A stretch of DNA of 46,249 nucleotides from Candidatus Micrarchaeota archaeon CG1_02_47_40 (lineage in GTDB: Archaea > Micrarchaeota > Micrarchaeia > Anstonellales > CG1-02-47-40), in contig MNVE01000015.1 of the NCBI GenBank assembly GCA_001871475.1, positions 1-46,249 on the forward strand. Direction: 5' to 3'. The position numbers and the translations under genes were made by a program. Positions 33,293-40,793 of the stretch are shown here, piece after piece. The notes under the pieces were generated by a model, which worked only from the letters and a program-made list of their open reading frames with translations, had not been told where the DNA came from and did not search any database. Each line of letters begins with the position of its first letter. The first letter of the stretch is position 1.

Positions 33293-35929
33293 ATGTCAAA
33301 CCTTTCCCTCTGGAGCAAAACGCAAAAGGAGCTTTTTGCACAATTCACCTGCTCGCAGGCAGGCATCTCTTCAAGGGAAGCAAAGGAAAGGCTTGAAAAG
33401 GAGGGATACAATTCCGTGCCTGAAAAGGACAGGAGGGCATGGCTTGACATTCTCCTTTCGCAGTTTGCAAGCCCGTTAGTACAAATACTGATGGCGGCAT
33501 CCCTTCTCTCCATCTTCCTCGGGGATACGACTGGCGCACTGATAATACTTGCAATTATTGCAGCAAGCTCATTCTTCGGCTTTCTGCAGGAGTACAAATC
33601 TGAAAAGACGCTCTCCGAACTTAAAAAATACCTCTCCCACGGGGCAGTTGCTCTGCGCGACGGGCAGAAAGGGCAGATAGACTCGCGCGAGCTTGTGGAG
33701 GGAGACATAGTGTTTGTGGGCATGGGGGACATAGTGCCTGCGGATTTACGCATCCTTGAAACAAGGGGAATTTCCGCTGATGAGAGCGTGCTGACAGGCG
33801 AATCCCGCGAAGTGCAGAAAAACTCTCTTGATGCCTGCAAGAACTGCAGCACACCGCAGGAGATAAAAAACGGGCTTTTCATGGGAACGACCATTACGGA
33901 GGGGTATGCAAAGGCGCTTGTGATTGCGACAGGAAAAAACACCTTTTTCGGGAAAACCGTTTCCGTATTCAGCTCTAAAGTGCCGGAATCCGATTTTCAG
34001 ATAGGCATACGCAAATTCGGGGATTTGCTTATCCGCATCATAATAATACTTTCAGTTTTCGTCTTTCTAACCAATTACGCGCTCGGGCACGGAGAGAAAA
34101 ACCCGCTTGTGGAATCTCTCATATTCTCCCTTGCAATCGCAGTTGGGATAGCTCCGGAAGCCCTTCCGGCAATCGTTACAATCGCCCTGTCAAACGGCAG
34201 CATGGCGCTGGCAAAGCACAAGGTTATCACGAAAAAACTTGCCGCAATAGAGGATTTGGGGAACATGGACGTGCTCTGCACCGACAAGACAGGCACGCTG
34301 ACAGAAGAGCTTAGGGTGGAGAAATACATAGACCTGGATGAGAAAGACTCCCATGATTTGCTGGAATACGCGCTCCTTTGCAACAGCTCTGTTGGCAGCA
34401 CCGTGCGCATACGCGGAAACTCCGTTGATGTGGCGATAAAAAAATACGCGATAAAAATGGGAGAAGATGTTTCGCGGTTTAAGAAAATACAGGAACTTCC
34501 ATTTGACTTTCAGAGAAGGAGGATGGGGCAGGTAGTGCAGGAGGGAAAGAAAACCTATCTCATAGTGAAGGGGGGGGTTGAATCCATCATTTCCGCCTGC
34601 ACAAAGGTGGAGCTTGCAAGCGGGCTTTACTCCATCTCCTCAAAGAAAACGAAGATACTGAAAATGGTGCGCGATTACAGCATGCAGGGCTACACGGTGA
34701 TAGCTGTTGCGTATAAAGATATTGAGCAGTCCAAGGGACTGCGAAAGACTTGCCCAAAGGGCAAGCAGATAGAGAAGAAAAAGGAATACTCAAAGGAGGA
34801 TGAGAAAGGGCTTATTTTCATCGGCTTTATCATGCTGCACAATCCCCCAAAGCACACCGTGAAGCAGACTCTTGAGCGTTTGAAAAAGCTGAACATACGC
34901 CTCAAAGTGTTAACTGGAGACGACCCGCTTGTAACAAAAAAGCTGTGCTTCGATATAGGTTTCGTTCCCTATAAAAACCGCGTTGTGCTTGGCAGCGAGC
35001 TTGAGAACATCTCCTTGGAAAAGCTTTCAGAAATGGCTGAAAAGTTTGACGTTTTCGCGCGCGTAACACCGCAGCAGAAGCTTGCAATAATAGAAGCATT
35101 GAGGGAGAGAAAGCACGTTGTCGGCTATTTGGGGGACGGCATCAATGACGCGCCCTCCCTCCGCGCCGCTGACGTGGGCATTTCCGTAAATACTGCCGCT
35201 GACGTTGCAAAGGGAGCTTCCCACATAATACTTCTGCAGAAAAGCCTTTCCGTAATATGCGACGGGGTTGAGGAGGGCAGGAAAACCTTTGCGAATATTA
35301 CAAAATACATACTGAATACGATGAGTGCAAACCAGGGGAACATGATTACCGTGGGATTATCTTCGCTCTTTCTTCCCTTCATCCCCATGCTTCCGGCGCA
35401 GATACTTTTCAACAACCTGATTTCCGACCTGCCGATGTTCTGCATTTCGCGGGACAATGTGGATAAGGAAAGCCTGCAAAAGCCCCAGCGCTGGAACACG
35501 GATTTCATACTCAAATTCATGCTCTTTTTCGGGGTGATAAGCACTCTGTTTGACCTTCTGTTTATCTGCGTGCTTTACTTCATTTTGAATGTAGGGATGG
35601 ACGCATTCCGCACCGCCTGGTTTTTGGAATCCGTGCTCTCCGAAATAATAATAGTGTTCTCGCTTCGCACCAGCATGCCTTTCTTTAAGAGCATCCCCGC
35701 ACACCTGCTTATTGCAAGCTCCATAATCGGGGCGGCAGTTGCAATAGGCTCAATTTACTTTACGCCTGTCGCCTCCCTCCTGCGCTTCGTGCCCTTAAGC
35801 GCGGAGCTTCTTGCATTCACCGCAGTTACACTTGTCGCATATTTCGCGCTTACAGAGATTGGGAAAAGAGTTTTTTACTCAAGGTTTGCAAAAGCGCATA
35901 TTCTTACAACACCTAAGTGCATAAACTAA
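33293..35929 (+). CDS. mgtA: P-type ATPase, MgtA-like (Mg2+ importer type)
   Basis: 878-aa cation pump. TGES in the actuator domain, phosphorylation motif DKTGTLT with D331, nucleotide-site region LPFDFQRRRM and the hinge GDGINDAP are intact. TM4 reads GIAPEALPAIVTIAL, matching the PE.LP signature of P3B magnesium ATPases rather than the P2 calcium PEGLP; DFQRRRM is also typical of MgtA. Eight to ten TMs, N-terminal cation-ATPase domain present. Ion identity is inferred from TM4. Leader is very short, 28 nt from a shared TATA box. Confidence 0.88.
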   Translation: MSNLSLWSKTQKELFAQFTCSQAGISSREAKERLEKEGYNSVPEKDRRAWLDILLSQFASPLVQILMAASLLSIFLGDTTGALIILAIIAASSFFGFLQEYKSEKTLSELKKYLSHGAVALRDGQKGQIDSRELVEGDIVFVGMGDIVPADLRILETRGISADESVLTGESREVQKNSLDACKNCSTPQEIKNGLFMGTTITEGYAKALVIATGKNTFFGKTVSVFSSKVPESDFQIGIRKFGDLLIRIIIILSVFVFLTNYALGHGEKNPLVESLIFSLAIAVGIAPEALPAIVTIALSNGSMALAKHKVITKKLAAIEDLGNMDVLCTDKTGTLTEELRVEKYIDLDEKDSHDLLEYALLCNSSVGSTVRIRGNSVDVAIKKYAIKMGEDVSRFKKIQELPFDFQRRRMGQVVQEGKKTYLIVKGGVESIISACTKVELASGLYSISSKKTKILKMVRDYSMQGYTVIAVAYKDIEQSKGLRKTCPKGKQIEKKKEYSKEDEKGLIFIGFIMLHNPPKHTVKQTLERLKKLNIRLKVLTGDDPLVTKKLCFDIGFVPYKNRVVLGSELENISLEKLSEMAEKFDVFARVTPQQKLAIIEALRERKHVVGYLGDGINDAPSLRAADVGISVNTAADVAKGASHIILLQKSLSVICDGVEEGRKTFANITKYILNTMSANQGNMITVGLSSLFLPFIPMLPAQILFNNLISDLPMFCISRDNVDKESLQKPQRWNTDFILKFMLFFGVISTLFDLLFICVLYFILNVGMDAFRTAWFLESVLSEIIIVFSLRTSMPFFKSIPAHLLIASSIIGAAVAIGSIYFTPVASLLRFVPLSAELLAFTAVTLVAYFALTEIGKRVFYSRFAKAHILTTPKCIN

Positions 35930-35970
35930 GCTTTAAAATTGGTTTGGAGCATAATCTTCCTGCCATTTGC

Positions 35971-36192
35971 GCCCCGGTAGCTCAGTGGTAGAGCGACTGA
36001 CTGTTAATTTCCAGAAAATTGGAAAGTTGAAATCAGTAGGTCGCAAGTTCGAACCCCATAAGGGGGGTTTCACCCCCCTTGTCTGCTTGCCCTTCGGGCA
36101 AGTCTCGCCAAATCAGGAATTTGGCGAAGGGCTTCAACCCCCCAAGAAAAATAGAATTGGAGGTTGAATATACGAAAATCCTGCCCGGGGCG
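35971..36192 (+). tRNA. tRNA-Asn(GTT) with an anticodon-loop intron and a large T-loop intron
   Basis: Acceptor GCCCCGG/CCGGGGC with discriminator G73, D arm GCTC/GAGC, anticodon stem ACTGA/TCAGT. Anticodon GTT is at 36003-36005. A canonical 37/38 intron of 25 nt (36007-36031) contains TTTCC/GGAAA. The T stem GCAAG (36043-36047) and CCTGC (36180-36184) are separated by about 125 extra nt (36052-36176, shiftable by a base or two) inserted after TTCG in the T loop; splicing gives TTCGAAT. This intron holds three hairpins: 36062-36078 (6 bp), 36086-36102 (7 bp) and 36105-36127 (9 bp). The mature T stem would keep one A52-C62 mismatch. Confidence 0.87.
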
Positions 36193-36204
36193 TATTTATT
36201 TTTC
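36193..36204 (+). terminator. T-rich terminator of tRNA-Asn
   Basis: TATTTATTTTTC directly follows G73. A GAAACA/TGTTTC inverted repeat (36206-36219) comes next. Confidence 0.5.
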
Positions 36205-36293
36205 TGAAACAGTTGTTTCATAATTGAAACATACTGGCTTCTCTTTCGTTGCAATGAAAAACAAGACTTTGCAGTTCAAGCAAACAAGCGTTT

Positions 36294-37940
36294 CTACCTT
36301 CTCCTTCCGTAATCCCTTTTTCCCCTTGCCGAACTCTTCTGCCCGTAATTCTTCCTTCCCTCAAAATATTCAACGCCGTCACGGGATTTTACTACTCTTT
36401 CAGTTCCGCCGCGCTCTCCGTAACTTCCTCCTCCGCGTCCGCCTTCCCTTCCATAACCGCTTCCGCCATATGAGCGCCTCTGCCCAAATCCTCCGCCTTC
36501 CCTTGCGCCGGCACCGCTTCTTCCATAGCTTCCGCCATCAGAGCGCCTTTGCGTGGCGCCGCCACTCTGCGCCCCATCTCTCCCATAACTGCTTCTTGGG
36601 CTTCCTGAAAATCTGCTTCCTCCCCCTCCGCCATACCTGCCGCCTCCTGCATATGACGAATGTCCTCCGCCATATGAAGGGCGCCCTCCATAACTCCTGC
36701 CTTGCGGAGCTCTTGCCACATCAGTATAAACAATCTTCTCCGGCTCAACCTTCATCTCTTCAACAGGCATTTTCGTAACATGTGAAATTCCATCAATCCA
36801 GCCAAGCTGGTCCTCAAAAATAAGTGAAATCGCCACTCCCTCCGCGCCCATCCTTCCGGTCCTTCCTATCCTGTGCACATAAGTGGTAGCTTCTTCAGGC
36901 AAATCGTAATTTATCACATGGCTGATTTCCAGCACATCTATTCCCCTGCTTGCCAAATCAGTTGCGACAAGCACGTGCACGCTGCCATCGCGGAATTTCC
37001 TCATCGCCCGGTCGCGCGCCCCCTGCCTCATGTCCCCGTGCAGGGATTCCGCCGCAAACCCCTTTCTCTGCAATGTGCCGCATAATCTCTGCGCCGCAAA
37101 TTTCGTTCTGGTGAAAATAAGCGCAAGCTTGGGATTCTCCTGCTTTAGCACTCCCAACAAATACCCCATCCTGCTTCTTGCGTCAACAAGCACGTATTTC
37201 TGCCTTATTCCCTCAACGGTTATCTTATCCTCCGAAACCCTCAGGGTTTGCGGGTTTTTCATATAATCTCTGGATATTTTCAGTATTTCAGAGGGCATTG
37301 TTGCGCTAAAGAGCGCGGTCTGCCTCTCTGGATTTGTTTTCTCCAGAATTTCAGCAACATCATAAATGAATCCCATATCAAGCATCCTGTCCGCCTCATC
37401 CATCACGACAAAACTAACCCCCCCAAGCTCAAGGCTTCCCCTTTTTATATGGTCAAGCATCCTTCCCGGAGTGCCTACAACAATATCCACTCCCCTTTCA
37501 ATCGCCCTAAGCTGCCTGTCTATATCCTGCCCTCCGTAAACGCAAACGATTTTCGCAGGCGCATATTTGCCAAGCCTCTCAAATTCGTAGGCAATCTGCA
37601 CCGCAAGCTCCCGTGTTGGGGACAAAACAAGAACCTTTGGGATGGCAACTCGCTTCTTCTCCCAGTGCCCCCCATCCCTCTGCGCGTGAGCCGCTGCCTC
37701 CCTTCCCGCATGGGCAACCGCGCCTCCTCCTTCTTTCTTGCGCGCACTAAGGCAGTACTCAAGCGCCGGCAAGCCGAAAGCGGCAGTCTTTCCAGTGCCG
37801 GTTTGTGCCTGCCCAACCACGTCCTCCCCCTGCAAAAGCAATGGGATTGCCTGCTCCTGAATAGGGGTGGGGCTTTCAAATCCCGCTTCTTTTACTGCCC
37901 TTAAAAGCGGCTCGGATAAACCAAATTCTTCAAATCGCAT
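36294..37940 (-). CDS. DEAD-box RNA helicase with RG-rich tail
   Basis: 548-aa ATP-dependent RNA helicase. Q-motif region (FGLSEPLLRAVKEAGFESPTPIQ), Walker A AQTGTGKT, PTRELA, VMDEADRM (DEAD box), SAT, and HRIGRTGRMG are all present, so it should be active in RNA unwinding or RNP remodelling. Two unusual parts: an insertion of about 35 residues before PTRELA (Ala/Gly/His-rich, near 70-105), and a C-terminal disordered tail of about 135 residues dominated by Gly, Arg, Ser, Tyr (repeats like GGxSYGR), as in RNA-binding condensate-forming helicases. A structured element lies upstream (37974-38112). Confidence 0.93.
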   Translation of the reverse strand: MRFEEFGLSEPLLRAVKEAGFESPTPIQEQAIPLLLQGEDVVGQAQTGTGKTAAFGLPALEYCLSARKKEGGGAVAHAGREAAAHAQRDGGHWEKKRVAIPKVLVLSPTRELAVQIAYEFERLGKYAPAKIVCVYGGQDIDRQLRAIERGVDIVVGTPGRMLDHIKRGSLELGGVSFVVMDEADRMLDMGFIYDVAEILEKTNPERQTALFSATMPSEILKISRDYMKNPQTLRVSEDKITVEGIRQKYVLVDARSRMGYLLGVLKQENPKLALIFTRTKFAAQRLCGTLQRKGFAAESLHGDMRQGARDRAMRKFRDGSVHVLVATDLASRGIDVLEISHVINYDLPEEATTYVHRIGRTGRMGAEGVAISLIFEDQLGWIDGISHVTKMPVEEMKVEPEKIVYTDVARAPQGRSYGGRPSYGGGHSSYAGGGRYGGGGGSRFSGSPRSSYGRDGAQSGGATQRRSDGGSYGRSGAGAREGGGFGQRRSYGGSGYGREGGRGGGSYGERGGTERVVKSRDGVEYFEGRKNYGQKSSARGKRDYGRRR

Positions 37941-37973
37941 TCTAATTCTACACCACGTAAATCATTCTTGCAC

Positions 37974-38112
37974 GACACCGTGGGGCTAATGCCGCTGACG
38001 TTATCAAGCGAATTAAGTCCCATACCAAATGTTTTCTCAGCGGCACATCGGCCGCTTATAAAACACCGTATGCGATGCCCCCGACGTTGTCGGGGGTTAG
38101 CCACACGGTGTC
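37974..38112. other. Structured element upstream of the helicase, with mutually exclusive stems
   Basis: Outer arms 37974-37989 and 38097-38112 are complementary at 15 of 16 positions. Inside are a perfect 8-bp hairpin (38078-38096, CCCCCGAC/GTCGGGGG) and two competing stems that both use 38039-38044: AGCGGC/GCCGCT (38039-38056) or GCCGCTGA/TCAGCGGC (37991-37998 with 38037-38044). No conserved motif of RNase P, SRP or box C/D RNA is visible. If transcribed it is either the 5' leader of the helicase (minus) or an independent RNA. TATA-like sequences occur on both strands at 38055-38064, inside the structure. Confidence 0.6.
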
Positions 38113-38193
38113 CACCTCCCAAACAAGAGTTGCAAGCAAACTCAAGGAGGCGCATAAGTGTTATTATTAGGCAGACAAAAGAATTAAAAGGGC

Positions 38194-38625
38194 TTACTTT
38201 ACTCCAAGCTCATTTCTTACTCCCGTTTTTATCACATTAAACTCGCAAACACTGTCATAATAAACCTTGTTGTCCATTCCAGAGAGCACTAGCTCCTTCA
38301 AATCCTCGCAGTTGTATATTTGCACATAATTATTCATTCCCGAAACAATCAGCCTGTCAGTATCCCTTGCATTAAAACTCATTTTTTCATCAACACCGGA
38401 GATTACCGCTTCCTTTCCTTCCCTGCTGTTTGCATTGGCGCCAACGCTTCCTGCCTGCACCTGTATTACATTGCTTGCATTCTCCGTTTGTGCCGTTGCT
38501 GCATTCAGCGACTCTGCCGTAATGGTATTTGCAATCCCGCTTCCGCTTGCCTCTCCGTTTCCAGCGCATCCCAAAACAAATGCAAAGGAGAGCACTATGA
38601 TTAAAAGCATGATTTTCTTTGCCAT
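38194..38625 (-). CDS. Small lipoprotein with DUF3060-like repeats
   Basis: 143 aa. Signal peptide with lipobox (FVLGC). The outer part has repeating hydrophobic-polar units (DRLIVSGMNNYVQIYN, KELVLSGMDNKVYYD) like the DUF3060 beta-repeat family of cell-surface proteins. Function unknown. TATA CTTATATTAAA lies about 35 nt before the ATG. Confidence 0.7.
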   Translation of the reverse strand: MAKKIMLLIIVLSFAFVLGCAGNGEASGSGIANTITAESLNAATAQTENASNVIQVQAGSVGANANSREGKEAVISGVDEKMSFNARDTDRLIVSGMNNYVQIYNCEDLKELVLSGMDNKVYYDSVCEFNVIKTGVRNELGVK

Positions 38626-38654
38626 ATTCTGTCGCCATCAAAAATTCCGCTTTC

Positions 38655-38666
38655 GTTTAATATAAG
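38655..38666. promoter_or_regulatory. Shared TATA element between the lipoprotein and the glycosylase gene
   Basis: TTTAATATAAGG is readable on both strands, 35 nt from the lipoprotein ATG and 43 nt from the glycosylase ATG. Confidence 0.5.
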
Positions 38667-38702
38667 GTTCGCATAATGGATGTAATGGCGGGTATATAGA
38701 TT

Positions 38703-39302
38703 ATGGATTTATTGGAAAGTTATCGCTCTTTGCTGAAAAAACACGGGAAACAAGGCTGGTGGCCTCTTCTTGAAACAGGCTATCACCCTAACAACTACGC
38801 TATTCCCCGCACGGATGCAGAAAGGTTTGTAATCTGCATAGGCGCGATACTGACTCAAAACACTGCATGGAAGAATGTAGAGAAAGCGCTTGCGAATTTG
38901 CAGAAGATAAAAGCGCTTAATGCAAAGGCAGTGCTCTTGCTTGACGATGCAACGCTAAAAAATGCCATAAAGCCTGCCGGCTACTTCAACCAAAAGGCAA
39001 AGAAATTGCGAGAGTTTGCAAAATTCTACTTGGGGCTGGAAGACAAAATTCCCTCACGCTCCGAGTTTCTCTCAATTTGGGGAATTGGAAGGGAAACAGC
39101 CGACTCCATTCTCCTCTATGCCTACAAACAGCCCATTTTCGTGGTGGATGCCTATACAAGAAGGCTATTCTCCCTTGATGCTGATTATGATGAGATACGC
39201 CTTCTCTTTGAAGCCGCCCTCCCCCGCGATTACCGCATTTACCAAGAGTTTCATGCGCTGATAGTGGAAGAGGGGAAAAGAAGCCGAGCGAAAACCAAAT
39301 AA
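38703..39302 (+). CDS. HhH-GPD DNA glycosylase, MagIII-like
   Basis: 199 aa of the endonuclease III superfamily, removing damaged bases by N-glycosidic cleavage. Seen: WWP near residue 20, GAILTQNTAWKNVEKAL, the helix-hairpin-helix IWGIGRETADSILLYA and the catalytic Asp in VVDAYTRR. The Lys that gives bifunctional Nth its lyase activity (GVGRKTA) is Glu here, and the C-terminal four-Cys iron-sulfur loop is missing, both as in 3-methyladenine glycosylase MagIII. So a monofunctional alkyl-base glycosylase is most likely. Confidence 0.82.
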   Translation: MDLLESYRSLLKKHGKQGWWPLLETGYHPNNYAIPRTDAERFVICIGAILTQNTAWKNVEKALANLQKIKALNAKAVLLLDDATLKNAIKPAGYFNQKAKKLREFAKFYLGLEDKIPSRSEFLSIWGIGRETADSILLYAYKQPIFVVDAYTRRLFSLDADYDEIRLLFEAALPRDYRIYQEFHALIVEEGKRSRAKTK

Positions 39303-39325
39303 ACCGCAATCTCTATTATCCTTAC

Positions 39326-39463
39326 ATGAACTGTCCAGGTCTTTGCCACATCTGCGGGCAATTAGCCGATTTCACCTGTTGCTGGTGCCTTTCCCCCACC
39401 TGCAGAAACTGCCTTGAAGGGGATGTCTGCAGGGGATGCTCAAAGGGAAGGAAATTGGGCTAA
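39326..39463 (+). CDS. 45-aa Cys-rich zinc-binding protein
   Basis: ATG 39326, TAA 39461-39463. Nine Cys among 45 residues (MNCPGLCHICGQLADF, CCWCLSPTCRNC, VCRGC), spaced as two treble CxxC-type knuckles, resembling B-box/HIT-type zinc fingers. It follows the glycosylase by 23 nt on the same strand and may be co-transcribed. Its last 4 nt overlap the convergent AbiEii-like gene. Too short for usual gene-length cutoffs. Confidence 0.65.
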   Translation: MNCPGLCHICGQLADFTCCWCLSPTCRNCLEGDVCRGCSKGRKLG

Positions 39464-40215
39464 GAAAGGGGATTTTTCCTGTATTTGAAGTATTCGGCTA
39501 TCTTTTTTATCACTTTTTTCCAGCTTGGCTTTGTTTTCGTGAGCGGCAGCAAATCCGCTTCCCAGCGGGAGTATACCCTGCTTCCCGGCTTGAATAGCCT
39601 GCTTATGTCAAACCTTTGGCCGTGTTCTTTCAGTTTTTGCTTTACAAGCCTTTCGTTTATGAACATTCTTCTGATTATGATGTTGTAAAGGTCGTAGTAA
39701 TCCCGCGGCGCGTTGCGCTGGAATGCAGCCGAAACTTTCTCTGCGACAAGCTCTTCAAAATTCAGAGTCCGTATTGAGAATTTCGGAATTTTTCCCCTGT
39801 AAAAATGCTTTACTTCCTTTTCTTCCGGCTTTAGGCGGATTGACGCTTTTTGGTTCAAATCCACAATGATATAATCCGGCTTAAGCGCCGTTTCATAATG
39901 CACAAGCAGGCGGACAAACTGCTTCGTTTTCTTATCGTGGGTTACTTTGACGAACTCTTTTTCCTGCCCAAGAGCCCTGCGGATTTGCGTTTCAACCGTT
40001 CCAATGCTTCCTTTGACGCTGAAGTCCAAATCTTCGCTTAAACGAATGTGGTTGAAGCATATCTTGTTTAATGCGGTGCCGCCCTTAAAGCACAGCCTGT
40101 TTATTCCAGACAGCCTATGCAAAAGAAGCGTCAGATAATAGTCTTTGACGATTGTTTCCAGGTCAAATCCTCTCTCCCCTGCGATGACTTGCAGTTCTTT
40201 CAATTCCATTGCCAT
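39460..40215 (-). CDS. abiEii: AbiEii-type nucleotidyltransferase toxin
   Basis: 251 aa. FKGGTALNKICFNH and LSEDLDFSV (43-67) are the nucleotidyltransferase core of the AbiEii family; AEKVSAAFQRNAPRDYYDLY is the family's second conserved block. AbiEii-type enzymes transfer nucleotides and stop growth during phage infection as type IV toxins. It overlaps the upstream AbiEi-like gene by 16 nt, the standard antitoxin-toxin order. The basic C-terminus (KKVIKKIAEYFKYRKN) is typical. Confidence 0.87.
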   Translation of the reverse strand: MAMELKELQVIAGERGFDLETIVKDYYLTLLLHRLSGINRLCFKGGTALNKICFNHIRLSEDLDFSVKGSIGTVETQIRRALGQEKEFVKVTHDKKTKQFVRLLVHYETALKPDYIIVDLNQKASIRLKPEEKEVKHFYRGKIPKFSIRTLNFEELVAEKVSAAFQRNAPRDYYDLYNIIIRRMFINERLVKQKLKEHGQRFDISRLFKPGSRVYSRWEADLLPLTKTKPSWKKVIKKIAEYFKYRKNPLS

Positions 40216-40709
40216 TTTGATTCCTTTGCTATTTTGTTTTTATTCAGGATGAAAAAGGAGCGCCCCATCATTCTCCGCACTACCGCATTTTTCAGATTAT
40301 TCCGGGTGGTTCTGTGGAAGTTTATCTTTACGTTGAATATTCTTCGGCTTCCCTGCCTTTTTGTTGTATAAACATCAATCTCCCTAGGTATTTGCTCTAT
40401 AAATTTCCAGTAATATTTGGCATACGCTCCGCCGACGAAATAATCCGATCCGTTCATCATCTCATCAACAAGCACAAGCGGATGCTCCGCCCAAAATCCT
40501 TTTTTAGCTTTGATGGGAACCAGAAAATACCTGCTTTTATTCAGTTTTATTATTCTCTTTTTTTTCATCAGTTTGTGCAGATAATAATTCATCAGGCTCC
40601 TGTTTTTGAAAAATTTTTCAACGTCTTTTCTTGCAAAGTAGTATTTTTTCTCAAATTCAAGAAAGGAAACAACCTCTACCTCTTTGGCTGAAAGACCTGA
40701 AACCATCAT
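40200..40709 (-). CDS. abiEi: AbiEi-type antitoxin / transcriptional repressor
   Basis: 169 aa with an N-terminal winged-helix region (AKEVEVVSFLEFEKKYYF...DVEKFF) and a C-terminal domain containing GFWAEHPLVLVDEMM, GSDYFVGGAYAKYYW and IDVYTTKRQGSRRIF, as in the AbiEi family. AbiEi proteins repress the operon by binding inverted repeats at the promoter and counteract AbiEii without binding it. A 35-bp imperfect palindrome abuts the start codon (40710-40744), which fits autoregulation. Confidence 0.83.
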   Translation of the reverse strand: MMVSGLSAKEVEVVSFLEFEKKYYFARKDVEKFFKNRSLMNYYLHKLMKKKRIIKLNKSRYFLVPIKAKKGFWAEHPLVLVDEMMNGSDYFVGGAYAKYYWKFIEQIPREIDVYTTKRQGSRRIFNVKINFHRTTRNNLKNAVVRRMMGRSFFILNKNKIAKESKWQWN

Positions 40710-40744
40710 AACACCTATATTAGCGTTTCGCTAATTTTAGTGTT
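40710..40744. promoter_or_regulatory. Palindromic operator of the AbiE operon
   Basis: AACACCTATATTAGCG - TTT - CGCTAATTTTAGTGTT: two 16-nt arms matching at 13 positions, with a perfect TTAGCG core. It overlaps a minus-strand TATA-like TTTTATAAC (40742-40750) and the first base before ATG, so binding would block initiation. Confidence 0.7.
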
Positions 40745-40793
40745 ATAAAAGCTTTTAAACCTTTGCATGCTTTAAATGATGCTGTCCTCGCGT

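Noticed and set aside
36224-36778. 184-codon plus-strand frame opposite the helicase tail
   Set aside because: Product of the repetitive Gly/Arg codons on the other strand; composition is low-complexity His/Arg/Phe/Leu.
37974-38112. RNase P RNA, SRP RNA or box C/D RNA
   Set aside because: The conserved RNase P and SRP helix-8 sequences and a box C (RTGATGA) are not visible, so the element is left unnamed.
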